Positions 8,411 through 17,964 of a DNA stretch of 64,000 nt are shown in pieces (the stretch's first letter is position 1; every line of letters begins with the position of its first letter). The translations under genes were made by a program, and so were the position numbers. The stretch is from Achromobacter sp. B7 (GTDB lineage Bacteria; Pseudomonadota; Gammaproteobacteria; Burkholderiales; Burkholderiaceae_B), in NCBI RefSeq assembly GCF_003600685.1, contig NZ_CP032084.1:1736001-1800000 (forward strand), read 5' to 3'. A model generated the notes under the pieces. It did not search any database. It was not told the origin of the DNA and worked only from the letters and a program-made list of their open reading frames with translations.

Positions 8411-9091
8411 ATGCTTATACAGATCGCAGATGTATTCACGCCGCAAGAGGCGGCGGATATCCGCCAGCGGCTGGACGCCTCGGAATGGGTGGATGGCAAG
8501 ATCACGGCGGGCTACCAGTCCGCCGAGGTCAAGCGCAACCGCCAGTTGCCCGAGCAGCATCCGTTGGCGCAAGAGCTGGGCAACCTGATCCTGCAACGGC
8601 TGGCCGCCAACAACCTGTTCATGTCGGCCGCCTTGCCGCGCAAGATATTCCCGCCGCTGTTCAATCGCTATGAAGGCGGCGAAGCCTTTGGCTATCACGT
8701 CGACAACGCGGTGCGCGGCATCACCGGCACGGCCGAGCGCGTGCGCACTGACTTGTCGGCCACGCTGTTCTTCTCGGACCCTGATTCCTACGATGGCGGC
8801 GAGCTTGTCATCGATGACACCTACGGGCCGCGCGCCGTGAAGCTGCCCGCGGGGCACATGGTGCTGTATCCCGGCACCAGCCTGCACAAGGTGAATCCGG
8901 TGACACGTGGTGCGCGGGTCAGTTCGTTTTTCTGGATGCAGAGCCTGGTGCGCGAAGACAGCCAGCGCGCATTGTTGCTTGACATGGACGTGGCCATCCA
9001 GCGTTTGAATCAGGACGTGGCGGGACATGCGTCGATCGTGCAACTGACCGGCATTTATCACAATTTGCTGCGCCGCTGGGCCGATGTTTGA
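8411..9091 (+). CDS. PKHD-type Fe(II)/2-oxoglutarate dioxygenase (PiuC/YbiX family)
   Basis: A 226-residue hydroxylase with the 2-His-1-carboxylate iron site: H96 and D98 in Y-H-V-D-N-A-V and the distal H159 in S-L-H-K-V-N-P, followed by R169 for 2-oxoglutarate. An [10 protein letters not shown] segment fills the core strands. In Pseudomonas and relatives piuC usually sits beside a TonB-dependent iron receptor; here it follows a sulfur-amino-acid enzyme and no receptor is near. The ATG at 8411 has AAAGGA eight bases upstream. Its substrate is not established for the family. Confidence 0.88.
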   Translation: MLIQIADVFTPQEAADIRQRLDASEWVDGKITAGYQSAEVKRNRQLPEQHPLAQELGNLILQRLAANNLFMSAALPRKIFPPLFNRYEGGEAFGYHVDNAVRGITGTAERVRTDLSATLFFSDPDSYDGGELVIDDTYGPRAVKLPAGHMVLYPGTSLHKVNPVTRGARVSSFFWMQSLVREDSQRALLLDMDVAIQRLNQDVAGHASIVQLTGIYHNLLRRWADV

Positions 9092-9120
9092 TTCAGGCTT
9101 GAAGTGATTTTTTTCGGTGT

Positions 9121-9147
9121 CGCGCAAACCCCGAAATGCGCGTTTTT
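9121..9147 (+). terminator. Weak intrinsic terminator after the PKHD gene
   Basis: CGCGCA pairs with TGCGCG (six pairs, 10-base loop) and is followed by TTTTTG. Confidence 0.5.
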
Positions 9148-9205
9148 GTTTATTGCGAAAATGGCTAAAAGCTAGTATTGGCGCGGGTTGTGGTGAGGTT
9201 TTTGC

Positions 9206-9236
9206 TTGACAGCCGCTCTACGCCAAGGCCTAATAC
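9206..9236 (+). promoter_or_regulatory. Possible hupB promoter
   Basis: A perfect -35 TTGACA at 9206-9211 is followed by CTAATAC at 9230-9236, a poor -10 at 18-19 bases. The 359-base stretch 9092-9450 otherwise holds only the terminator at 9121 and a long untranslated leader; I see no gene in it. Confidence 0.4.
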
Positions 9237-9450
9237 ACGTCTGCGTCGCTGACGGTTTGAAGGCATTTATGCCATCGAATCCTAAGCGGCGCAGCAGTTT
9301 AAAAGTTGTGCTTTGCAGCGCAAGAAAAAAGTCCATCCACTGTCTGTTCGTCGTTTGCCGGGCCTTGCGTTTTGTTGGTGGCGTCCCTGCATGACAGCCA
9401 TGAACCGCACGGCCTCGCCAGACTCAATACCTTGTGAGGGGTACTCCTGA

Positions 9451-9723
9451 ATGAACAAAACCGAACTCATCGATCACATCGCCAGCAAGGCCGATATCTC
9501 CAAGGCTGCCGCCGGCCGTTCGCTCGACGCCCTGATCGGTGCCGTCAAGACCACGCTGAAGAAGGGCGGTACGGTAACGCTGGTTGGCTTTGGCACGTTT
9601 GCCGTGTCGGCTCGCGCAGCTCGCACTGGCCGCAACCCGCGTACGGGCGAAACGATCAAGATCAAGAAGGCCAAGGTGCCGAAGTTCCGTCCGGGCAAGG
9701 CCCTGAAGGACGCCGTCAACTAA
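9451..9723 (+). CDS. hupB: DNA-binding protein HU-beta
   Basis: A 90-residue HU/IHF-family protein, the exact usual length. It opens [11 protein letters not shown], has the G-F-G-T-F segment near 49-53 and the beta-arm G-R-N-P-R-T-G-E near 60-67 with the proline that intercalates into bent DNA. HU dimers wrap and bend DNA in the nucleoid without sequence specificity. The arm sequence and N-terminus fit HU and not IHF. AGGGG lies about ten bases before the ATG. It is transcribed alone from a long leader and is followed by tRNA-Val. Confidence 0.96.
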   Translation: MNKTELIDHIASKADISKAAAGRSLDALIGAVKTTLKKGGTVTLVGFGTFAVSARAARTGRNPRTGETIKIKKAKVPKFRPGKALKDAVN

Positions 9724-9763
9724 TGGACGGCACGGCGATCGCGGGGCATCGGCCCGAAGCGAT

Positions 9764-9792
9764 TTGCCGACAATGACGCGGTCCGGTATACT
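9764..9792 (+). promoter_or_regulatory. tRNA-Val promoter
   Basis: TTGCCG (four of six) and TATACT (five of six) are separated by exactly 17 bases, with CCGGCCCG directly after the -10 as in stringent stable-RNA promoters. It lies about 100 bases before the tRNA. Confidence 0.6.
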
Positions 9793-9892
9793 CCGGCCCG
9801 CGTATTGCTTTTGAGTACCCCGAGTTGGCTGCGAGTTAGTCACTGCTTCAAGCGAATCATCGCATTGAGGCGGCGCTGAAAGTGTCAGGATC

Positions 9893-9968
9893 GGGTGCTT
9901 AGCTCAGTTGGTAGAGCGGCGCCCTTACAAGGCGTAGGTCACAGGTTCGACCCCTGTAGCACCCACCA
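9893..9968 (+). tRNA. tRNA-Val(TAC)
   Basis: A 76-base cloverleaf with encoded CCA: acceptor GGGTGCT/AGCACCC, D-arm TAGCTCAGTTGGTAGAGC, anticodon loop CTTACAA (anticodon TAC, reads GUA/GUG and by wobble others), T-arm CAGGTTCGACCCCTG. Confidence 0.97.
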
Positions 9969-10022
9969 AAAGCCCATGCGTTGCGTTCGCGAATTTGAAC
10001 GTACTTCTTGCAGATCACCCGC

Positions 10023-10055
10023 AAAACCCGCACACCTTACCGTGGCGGGTTTTTT
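10023..10055 (+). terminator. Intrinsic terminator after tRNA-Val
   Basis: ACCCGC pairs with GCGGGT, extended by three more pairs across a bulge, and is followed by TTTTTTG. The stretch 9969-10342 has no gene; it holds this terminator, a 7-2-7 inverted repeat (CTTGCGC-TG-GCGCAAG, 10132-10147) and the Fur-controlled promoter. Confidence 0.75.
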
Positions 10056-10223
10056 GTTTTGGCGTTCTCTGTGTGTGGCGCATGGGCGTGATGCCTGGGC
10101 GTGTTCCTGCGCCTGCTCCACGCGTTGCGCCCTTGCGCTGGCGCAAGCTTTCTTGATGCCGTCTTGTGCTTTCTGGTTGAGCCCGGTAGGGCAGTGTTAC
10201 GCTATTCCAGACGAAATAGGACG

Positions 10224-10251
10224 TGCGAATCATTCGCATTTAAGATATTAT
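10224..10251 (+). promoter_or_regulatory. Fur box and -10 of the tonB operon
   Basis: TGCGAATCATTCGCA (10224-10238) is a perfect 7-1-7 inverted repeat that fits the Fur core (TGATAAT-n-ATTATCA) at the key outer and inner bases. TATTAT follows at 10246-10251, so Fur bound here would cover the -35 region. The leader to tonB is about 85 bases. Repression by iron-loaded Fur is inferred from this position. Confidence 0.7.
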
Positions 10252-10342
10252 GATCGGCTTGTACCGGCTGGCTCACGCCGCTTTTTTTTGGCGCGCGTTT
10301 TCGTCAAGCTGGCCGGATAAGTCAATGCACCCTGGCTGATTC

Positions 10343-11143
10343 ATGCCTAGTTTTCAACGCGGTTGGACTTCTTCTTCGCCGTCTTCATTTGGTATACGCG
10401 CTGGCGCCGGTCTTGCGGTTGTCGCCCTACACGCGGCGGTAATCGGGGCCATTTTCATGGCACCCGCGAATCGTCCTGAGCTTGAGGAGCCCGAGGCTGT
10501 CATGGTCAGCCTCATCGACGCGCCCGTTCCCCAGGTGGCCAAGGCCGAGCCCACGCCCGAGCCGCCGCAACCCGTCGTGGAACCGCCGCCGCCCGAGCCC
10601 GAACCCGTGGTCGAGCCCGACCCTGAGCCCGAACCGGAAATGAAGCCCGAGCCTGAACCGGAACCGGAACCCGTGGTTGAAAAGCCGCCGATGCCGGCCC
10701 CCAAGCCCAAGCCGAAGCCCAAACCCAAGCCCCAACCCAAACCGCAGCCCAAGCAGGAAGTCAAACCCGAGACGCCGCCCGTGCAGACGCCGCCCGCCGG
10801 CGCCGTGGATGGCGCGCAGGCGACGCAAAGCCCGCAACAAGGCCCGCCGCCCGATCAGCCCGTTTTGGTGTCCAGCATTGAATTCCAGGGCGCGCGCCCC
10901 ATGCCCAGCTACCCGATGGCCTCGCGCCGCATGCGGGAAGAAGGGCGGGTGCTGGTGCTGGTGGAGATCAACACGCAGGGTCTGGTGGACCGCGCAACGA
11001 TCGACACGTCCTCGGGCTTTCCGAGGCTGGACGAATCCGCGTTGACCGCGGCTCGCAAGGCCAAGTTCAAGCCCTATACCCGTAACGGCGTGGCCTATCC
11101 CGCCAAAGCCAAAATTCCGTTCGATTTCGTAATGAGGAACTGA
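10343..11143 (+). CDS. tonB: TonB energy transducer
   Basis: A 266-residue TonB. One N-terminal membrane helix (about 20-40, A-G-L-A-V-V-A-L-H-A-A-V with the functional histidine) anchors it in the inner membrane; a long periplasmic spacer of Pro-Glu then Pro-Lys repeats (about 55-155) spans toward the outer membrane; the C-terminal TonB domain (about 180-266) has the Y-P-M-A-S-R-R-M-R-E-E-G segment. It passes proton-motive energy from ExbBD to outer-membrane receptors for iron-siderophores and similar ligands. It is first in tonB-exbB-exbD, behind a Fur box. Confidence 0.95.
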   Translation: MPSFQRGWTSSSPSSFGIRAGAGLAVVALHAAVIGAIFMAPANRPELEEPEAVMVSLIDAPVPQVAKAEPTPEPPQPVVEPPPPEPEPVVEPDPEPEPEMKPEPEPEPEPVVEKPPMPAPKPKPKPKPKPQPKPQPKQEVKPETPPVQTPPAGAVDGAQATQSPQQGPPPDQPVLVSSIEFQGARPMPSYPMASRRMREEGRVLVLVEINTQGLVDRATIDTSSGFPRLDESALTAARKAKFKPYTRNGVAYPAKAKIPFDFVMRN

Positions 11144-11144
11144 G

Positions 11145-12083
11145 ATGTCCAACGCACTGCATGGCGCCACCCTGGTGGCGCAGGCGACTACCAGCCCGGC
11201 TGCTCCGGCTGCCGCCGCCGCTGCGCCCGCAGCCCAACAAGCCGCCACGACCGGTGCCGGTGTCGTCCAGCAATCGGCTGACGCGCTGCAAAGCGCCGCC
11301 GCCGCGTTGCCGCCGACCGCGCCCATCGCGACCCCCGACATGGGCTTTCTGCACTTTGTCGCGCAGAGCGACTTCGTGGGCAAGAGCCTGTTCATCATCC
11401 TGATCCTGATGTCGCTGGTGACCTGGTACCTGATCCTGGTCAAGGCCGCCAGCAACGTCAGCATGCGCAGGCGTTCGGCCGATTTCCTGAACAAGTTCTG
11501 GAACGCCAGCTCGCTGGAGCAGGTCGAGCACGAGATCAGCACGCACGGCGCGCGCGATCCGTTCTCGCACCTGGCCAGCCACGCGATGCACGCGCAGGCG
11601 CACCACAACAAGTTCGGCGCGACCAAGCTGGAAGAGTCCGGCAGCAATTCCGATTTCGTCACGCGCACGATGCGCAAGGTGATCGACGAAGAAACCGCCA
11701 AGCTGGAAAACGGCCTGACGGTGTTGGCCTCGGTGGGATCCACGGCGCCGTTCGTCGGCCTGTTCGGTACGGTGTGGGGCGTGTACCACGCGCTGGTCGG
11801 CATCGGCTTGTCCGACGGCGTGACCATCAACCGCATCGCCGGCCCCGTGGGCGAAGCGCTGATCATGACGGGCCTGGGTCTGGCCGTGGCCATTCCCGCC
11901 GTGCTGGCGTACAACACGTTTGTGCGCAACAACCGCGTGTTCCTGTCGCGCCTGGACGCCTTTGCGCACGACCTGTTCGCGTTCCTGACCACCGGCCAGC
12001 AGGTTGCGCTGTCCGACGGCAAGGTCCGCGCCTTGCGCCGCCAGAACGGTAACGGCGCCGCGGTTCAACGCGGGAGCGAATAA
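11145..12083 (+). CDS. exbB: ExbB proton-channel subunit
   Basis: A 312-residue MotA/TolQ/ExbB-family protein. After an Ala/Gln-rich N-terminal extension of about 60 residues come three membrane helices: about 79-99, 188-215 (A-S-V-G-S-T-A-P-F-V-G-L-F-G-T-V-W-G) and 225-250 (G-E-A-L-I-M-T-G-L-G-L-A-V-A-I-P-A). ExbB pentamers surround an ExbD dimer and drive TonB with the proton gradient. The start is one base after the tonB stop, with GAGG upstream, and the stop overlaps the exbD start by one base, so the three genes are translated as a unit. Confidence 0.95.
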   Translation: MSNALHGATLVAQATTSPAAPAAAAAAPAAQQAATTGAGVVQQSADALQSAAAALPPTAPIATPDMGFLHFVAQSDFVGKSLFIILILMSLVTWYLILVKAASNVSMRRRSADFLNKFWNASSLEQVEHEISTHGARDPFSHLASHAMHAQAHHNKFGATKLEESGSNSDFVTRTMRKVIDEETAKLENGLTVLASVGSTAPFVGLFGTVWGVYHALVGIGLSDGVTINRIAGPVGEALIMTGLGLAVAIPAVLAYNTFVRNNRVFLSRLDAFAHDLFAFLTTGQQVALSDGKVRALRRQNGNGAAVQRGSE

Positions 12084-12580
12084 TGGCTTTTGGCAGCTTC
12101 GAGGGAAAAGGATCCGGAAGCCATACGGTTTCCGAGATCAACATGGTGCCCCTGATCGACGTCATGCTGGTGCTGTTGGTGATCTTCATCATCACGGCGC
12201 CGCTGCTGGCACACTCGATCAAGATCAACATGCCCCAGGTGGCGGCCGAGCAGATCGAAGAAGAACCCAAGACGGTCGACCTGGCGATTGACGCCAGCGG
12301 CGCATTGTTCTGGGATGAAAAGCCGGTCAATATCGATGACCTGCCCAACCGCTTCAAGTCGATCGCCGGCACCAAGCCGCAACCCGAGATCCGCATTCGC
12401 GCCGATCAGAACACGCGCTACGAAACCCTGGCCAAGGTCATGGCCTCGGCGCGCCGTTCGGGCATGTCGCGCATCGGCTTTGTCACGACGCCGCCTTCGG
12501 GTGGTGCCGCAGCGGGCGGCCAGGCACCTGCCGCGGGCGCCGCAACCCCGGCTCCCGCCGGGGCGCCGTCCGGCCGGTGA
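12083..12580 (+). CDS. exbD: ExbD proton-channel subunit
   Basis: A 165-residue ExbD/TolR protein: short cytoplasmic N-terminus, one membrane helix at about 23-43 with D26 (the proton-carrying aspartate, in N-M-V-P-L-I-D-V-M-L), then a periplasmic domain and an Ala/Gly/Pro-rich tail from about 138 that is longer than usual. It works with ExbB and TonB in the inner membrane. It overlaps exbB by one base (TAATG) and is followed by a strong terminator. Confidence 0.95.
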   Translation: MAFGSFEGKGSGSHTVSEINMVPLIDVMLVLLVIFIITAPLLAHSIKINMPQVAAEQIEEEPKTVDLAIDASGALFWDEKPVNIDDLPNRFKSIAGTKPQPEIRIRADQNTRYETLAKVMASARRSGMSRIGFVTTPPSGGAAAGGQAPAAGAATPAPAGAPSGR

Positions 12581-12596
12581 ACGAATCCCACGGAAG

Positions 12597-12623
12597 GGGG
12601 CGCATTTCGCGCCCCTTTTTTTT
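12597..12623 (+). terminator. Intrinsic terminator of the tonB operon
   Basis: GGGGCGC pairs with GCGCCCC around ATTTC and is followed by eight T. Confidence 0.9.
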
Positions 12624-12645
12624 CGGATCGCGCTAGAATCGCGGC

Positions 12646-13317
12646 ATGCGAGTTCTGGTAATCGAAGACGACACCACCCTGGGCCATGCGCTCCAGGAAT
12701 TCCTGGCCGACCAGGGTTATGCGGTCGACTGGCTGACGGAAGGCGACCGAGTCCTGGGCGCCCTGGCTGGCCAGCCGTATGACCTGATGCTGCTCGACCT
12801 GAACCTTCCCGGCATGAGCGGGCTTGATGTGCTGCGGCAATTGCGCCAAGACGGCAATCAGGTTCCGGTCCTGATCCTTACCGCGCGCGACGGCATCGAA
12901 GACCGCGTTGCGGGCCTGGATGCCGGCGCCGACGATTACGTCACCAAACCCTTTGAACTGCCCGAGCTGGCGGCGCGCGTGCGTGCCTTCGGCCGGCGGC
13001 GCGCGGGGCAGGCACAGCCGCTGATCGAAGTCGGCCCCCTGGTGTTCGACACAGTCGGCCGCGAAGTCCGCGCCAATGGCCAGCGCCTGTCGCTGTCGGT
13101 GCGCGAACTTTCCGTGCTGGAAATGTTGATGGCCCGCGTGGGCCGCGTCGTCACCAAGCGGCAAATCGTGAATTCGCTGTCCGCCTGGGATGCCGATTTC
13201 AGCGAAAACGCCGTCGAAGTCTATGTGTACCGCCTGCGCAAGCGCCTGGAAGGTACGGGCGCCAGCATCCAGACGGTGCGCGGCTTCGGCTACATGCTGG
13301 ATGTGGAAACGGCCTGA
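12646..13317 (+). CDS. OmpR-family response regulator
   Basis: A 223-residue regulator with a receiver domain (about 1-115; acidic pair D8-D9, phosphoacceptor D51 in L-L-D-L-N-L-P-G, conserved Thr in L-T-A-R-D and Lys in V-T-K-P-F) and a C-terminal winged helix (about 125-220) ending R-G-F-G-Y-M-L. The sequence is closest in feel to the TctD/QseB group. Phosphorylated by its partner kinase it would bind DNA as a dimer. It starts 23 bases after the terminator of the tonB operon; the kinase gene follows after 66 bases and kup after that, so potassium-uptake control is a reasonable guess. Confidence 0.93.
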   Translation: MRVLVIEDDTTLGHALQEFLADQGYAVDWLTEGDRVLGALAGQPYDLMLLDLNLPGMSGLDVLRQLRQDGNQVPVLILTARDGIEDRVAGLDAGADDYVTKPFELPELAARVRAFGRRRAGQAQPLIEVGPLVFDTVGREVRANGQRLSLSVRELSVLEMLMARVGRVVTKRQIVNSLSAWDADFSENAVEVYVYRLRKRLEGTGASIQTVRGFGYMLDVETA

Positions 13318-13383
13318 CGGCCCGGGCGCCGCCGGTATGCGCCGGCTGCGCTTCTGCATGCACCCAAGCGAGGGTATCGCGTC

Positions 13384-14499
13384 ATGATGCACGATCGCAC
13401 TCCTTCCGCTCCTACGGCGTCCCGCCCCTTGCTCCCCTCCCGCTCGCTTGCCCGGCATCTGGTCATTCGCTTGATGCCGCCCATTCTGCTGCTCGTCCTG
13501 CTGGACCTGGCGGCAACCTGGGTGATCACGCACAAGATCGATATGTCGCTGTGGATGCTGGAAGACTTCTTCTGGCTGATGGTAGTGGGGCAGGTGGCGC
13601 TGATCGCGCTGTTCACCTGGGTGGTCGTGCAGGGCGTGCGATCCGGATTGCGGTCCGTGAACCATCTGTCCGAAGAGATCCGGCAGCGTTCCATCGACGA
13701 CATGCAGCCGTTGGAAGTGGCGGGCGTGCCGGTCGAAATCGAACCGCTGGTCACGCACACCAACGACCTGCTGCTGCGCCTGGACGCCTCGCTGGCGGCC
13801 CAGCGCCGATTCATCGGCCACGCGGCGCACCAGCTGCGCACCCCCTTGTCCGGCCTGCGGCTGGAATCCGAATTGATGTTGGCCCGCCCACTGCCGGACG
13901 ACGTGCGGGCGCGGGCGGAACGCATCAAGGCCGTGAGCGACCGGATGATCCGCCTGGGTCAGCAGTTGCTGGTGCTGGCGCGCGCCGACCCCAATGCCCG
14001 CCCGCAAGACAGCTTTGTGCGCATCGACCTGTGTGAATGGGTGCGCGTGCACGGCGCCGAATGGTTTCCTCGGGTGCGCGAGGCGCGCTACGAGCTGGAC
14101 CTGGTGGCGCCCGATGCGCCCATCTGGATCGATGCAGACCCCTTGCTGCTGGCCGAACTGCTGGGCAACCTGATCGACAACGCGCTGCGCTACGGCAACG
14201 AGACCGGCCGCATCACGTTGATTGTGGGCGCCAACCCGCCGTCCCTGACGGTCGAGGACGACGGGCCCGGCATTCCCTCCGAAGAACGCGACCGCGTCTT
14301 TGAAGCCTTTTACCGATCGCCCACCGCCACGGCGGGCGGCTCGGGATTGGGCCTGGCCATCGTGCGCGAGATCGCGCACGCGCATGGCGCCTGGTGGAAG
14401 CTGACCAGTCGCCCCGACTTCTCCGGAACCCGGCTTTCCGTCGTGTTCCCCGGCCCCCGCAAAGGGGCGCAACTAACTCGTCAAGAACCCACATCATGA
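13384..14499 (+). CDS. Sensor histidine kinase with almost no periplasmic domain
   Basis: A 371-residue kinase. Two membrane helices (about 29-50 and 61-83) are joined by only about a dozen residues, so there is no periplasmic sensor domain; a HAMP-like linker follows, then the H-box with H149 in H-Q-L-R-T-P, an N-box (G-N-L-I-D-N-A-L-R-Y) and G-boxes (D-D-G-P-G-I-P, G-S-G-L-G-L-A-I-V). The layout is that of intramembrane-sensing kinases. Its last codons overlap the kup start (ATGA), so kinase and potassium transporter are translationally coupled. The signal is unknown. Confidence 0.93.
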   Translation: MMHDRTPSAPTASRPLLPSRSLARHLVIRLMPPILLLVLLDLAATWVITHKIDMSLWMLEDFFWLMVVGQVALIALFTWVVVQGVRSGLRSVNHLSEEIRQRSIDDMQPLEVAGVPVEIEPLVTHTNDLLLRLDASLAAQRRFIGHAAHQLRTPLSGLRLESELMLARPLPDDVRARAERIKAVSDRMIRLGQQLLVLARADPNARPQDSFVRIDLCEWVRVHGAEWFPRVREARYELDLVAPDAPIWIDADPLLLAELLGNLIDNALRYGNETGRITLIVGANPPSLTVEDDGPGIPSEERDRVFEAFYRSPTATAGGSGLGLAIVREIAHAHGAWWKLTSRPDFSGTRLSVVFPGPRKGAQLTRQEPTS

Positions 14500-16424
14500 G
14501 CCAAGCCACGGCGGGTGCCCCGCTTCCCACCGGCCCCCACGCGGGGGGCGTGCATGCGCCGTCGTCGCGCGCCGCGTTGATCCTGGGCGCGTTGGGCGTG
14601 GTGTACGGCGACATCGGCACCAGCCCGCTGTATACGCTGCGCGCCTGCCTGACGGGCCTTAGCGTGCACACCGACCTGGAGCCCGCCCACTTGCTGGGCG
14701 TGCTGTCCATCCTTTTCTGGATGCTGATGGTGGTGGTGTCCTTGAAGTACGTCACGCTGGTCCTGCGCGCCGATAACCGGGGCGAAGGCGGCACGCTGGC
14801 GCTGTTGGAACTGGCGGTGCGCAACCGCGACGGCAAGATGCGGTGGGTGCTGATCGTGCTGGGCATCTTCGGGGCGGCGCTGTTCTACGGCGACAGCATG
14901 ATTACGCCCGCCATCTCGGTGCTGTCCGCGCTGGAAGGCATCGGCATCGTGTCCCACACCCTGGACGCGTGGGTCGTGCCCATTGCGCTGGTCGTGCTGG
15001 TGGGGCTGTTCGCCATCCAGTCGCATGGCACCGGCCTGATGGGCAAGCTCTTTGGCCCCGTGATGCTGATGTGGTTCGGCACGCTGGCGGCGCTGGGCGG
15101 CTGGCAGATCTGGCAGACGCCCGAAGTCCTGGCGGCGTTGAACCCGATGTGGGGCCTGCGGTTCGTCGTTGAATTTCCCTTGATCAGTTTCGTGCTGCTG
15201 GGCGCCGTGGTGTTGGCATTGACGGGCGCCGAGGCGCTGTACGCCGACATGGGCCACTTTGGCCGCCCCGCGATTCGCAGCGCGTGGTTCAGCATGGTGC
15301 TGCCGGCGTTGACGCTGTGCTACTTCGGCCAGGGCGCGCTGCTGCTGCGCGACCCCGAGGCCATCCGCAATCCGTTCTTCCTGATGGCACCCGACTGGGG
15401 CCTGGTGCCGCTGGTGGCGTTGGCCACCATTGCCACCATCGTCGCATCGCAAGCCGTGATCTCGGGCGCGTACTCGGTCACGCGCCAGGCGGTGCAGCTG
15501 GGCTTCTGGCCGCGCATGCAGATCCTGCATACCTCGGCGGTGGAAAAGGGCCAGATCTATCTGCCGCAGGTCAACGCGCTGCTGCTGTGCGCCGTGCTGG
15601 TGCTGGTGCTGCTGTTCCGCAACTCCGACAACCTGGCCGCCGCCTATGGGTTCGCGGTGACGGGCACGATGTTGACCACCTCGGTGCTGGCGTTTGCCGT
15701 CTTGCCGCGCGGGTCCACGGGCCTGAAGCGCATGCTGTGGTTCGGTGTGCTGGGCTTTCTGCTGCTGTTCGACGTGCTGCTGTTTTCGGCCAACGTGTTC
15801 AAGATCCACGAGGGTGGCTGGCTGCCGCTGCTGGTCGCCATCGTTGTGTTCACGCTGATGATGACGTGGCGCCGTGGCCGTCGCCTGTTGTCCGACATGC
15901 AGCAGCGCGACCGCCAGCCGCTCAAGGAATTCATGGAGCAGCTGGAACAATATCCGCCGTCGCGCGTGCCGGGCACCGCCATCTTCATGACGATGAATTC
16001 CGGCAACGTGCCCCCCGCGTTGCTGCATAACCTGAAGCACAACAAGGTGCTGCACGACCACGTGCTGTTCCTGACCATCCTGGTGGCGGACGTGCCCTAC
16101 ATTTCGCCTGAAGAACGCTTCGTGGTGAAGAAGCTGTCGGCCTCCAGCTGGACCGCTACCGTGAACTACGGCTTCAAGGAAGATCCGGACGTGCCCGAGG
16201 CCTTGCGCCTGGTGGCCGAAGCGTATCCGGAGCTGGACCTGGAGCCGATGCGCACGTCGTACTTCCTGTCGCGCCAGACCGTGGTGGCGGCGCGCAAGCC
16301 GGCGCTATGGCGTTGGCGCCGAGCGGTGTTTTCGTTCATGGCCCGGAACTCCACGCGCAGCACCAAGTTCTTCAAGATCCCGGCCAACCGCGTGGTGGAA
16401 ATGGGGATGCAGGTCGAGCTTTAG
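14496..16424 (+). CDS. kup: Low-affinity potassium/proton symporter Kup
   Basis: A 642-residue KUP/HAK-family transporter. After about 25 hydrophilic residues comes G-A-L-G-V-V-Y-G-D-I-G-T-S-P-L-Y-T, the family signature, then about twelve membrane helices (to about 465) and a cytoplasmic C-terminal domain. It imports K+ with protons across the inner membrane and is used mainly at low pH. I chose the ATG at 14496, which overlaps the kinase stop by four bases; no strong ribosome site is seen, which fits coupling to the upstream gene. It ends 19 bases before a strong terminator. Confidence 0.95.
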   Translation: MSQATAGAPLPTGPHAGGVHAPSSRAALILGALGVVYGDIGTSPLYTLRACLTGLSVHTDLEPAHLLGVLSILFWMLMVVVSLKYVTLVLRADNRGEGGTLALLELAVRNRDGKMRWVLIVLGIFGAALFYGDSMITPAISVLSALEGIGIVSHTLDAWVVPIALVVLVGLFAIQSHGTGLMGKLFGPVMLMWFGTLAALGGWQIWQTPEVLAALNPMWGLRFVVEFPLISFVLLGAVVLALTGAEALYADMGHFGRPAIRSAWFSMVLPALTLCYFGQGALLLRDPEAIRNPFFLMAPDWGLVPLVALATIATIVASQAVISGAYSVTRQAVQLGFWPRMQILHTSAVEKGQIYLPQVNALLLCAVLVLVLLFRNSDNLAAAYGFAVTGTMLTTSVLAFAVLPRGSTGLKRMLWFGVLGFLLLFDVLLFSANVFKIHEGGWLPLLVAIVVFTLMMTWRRGRRLLSDMQQRDRQPLKEFMEQLEQYPPSRVPGTAIFMTMNSGNVPPALLHNLKHNKVLHDHVLFLTILVADVPYISPEERFVVKKLSASSWTATVNYGFKEDPDVPEALRLVAEAYPELDLEPMRTSYFLSRQTVVAARKPALWRWRRAVFSFMARNSTRSTKFFKIPANRVVEMGMQVEL

Positions 16425-16442
16425 GCCCCGGCGCGGCGCCAT

Positions 16443-16478
16443 AAAAAACCCCTCGGTGTGATGACCGAGGGGCTTTTT
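16443..16478. terminator. Bidirectional terminator between kup and argG
   Basis: CCCCTCGGT pairs perfectly with ACCGAGGGG around GTGATG, with A-run before and T-run after, serving both convergent genes. Confidence 0.9.
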
Positions 16479-16500
16479 GTTGCCTTGCCTGCAAGAATGC

Positions 16501-17910
<1,410 letters not shown>

Positions 17911-17964
17911 TTAACTCTTTTGCCTTGCGCGGCCAGACGCGGCGCGTTTTGGCGGCCGCGCGCA

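Noticed and set aside
10560..10780. Simple-sequence repeat that might be a tandem-repeat locus
   Set aside because: It encodes the normal Pro-Glu/Pro-Lys periplasmic spacer of TonB.
14394..14495. A longer Kup starting inside the kinase gene
   Set aside because: The added residues come from the kinase coding region read in another frame; the family N-terminus begins after the ATG at 14496.
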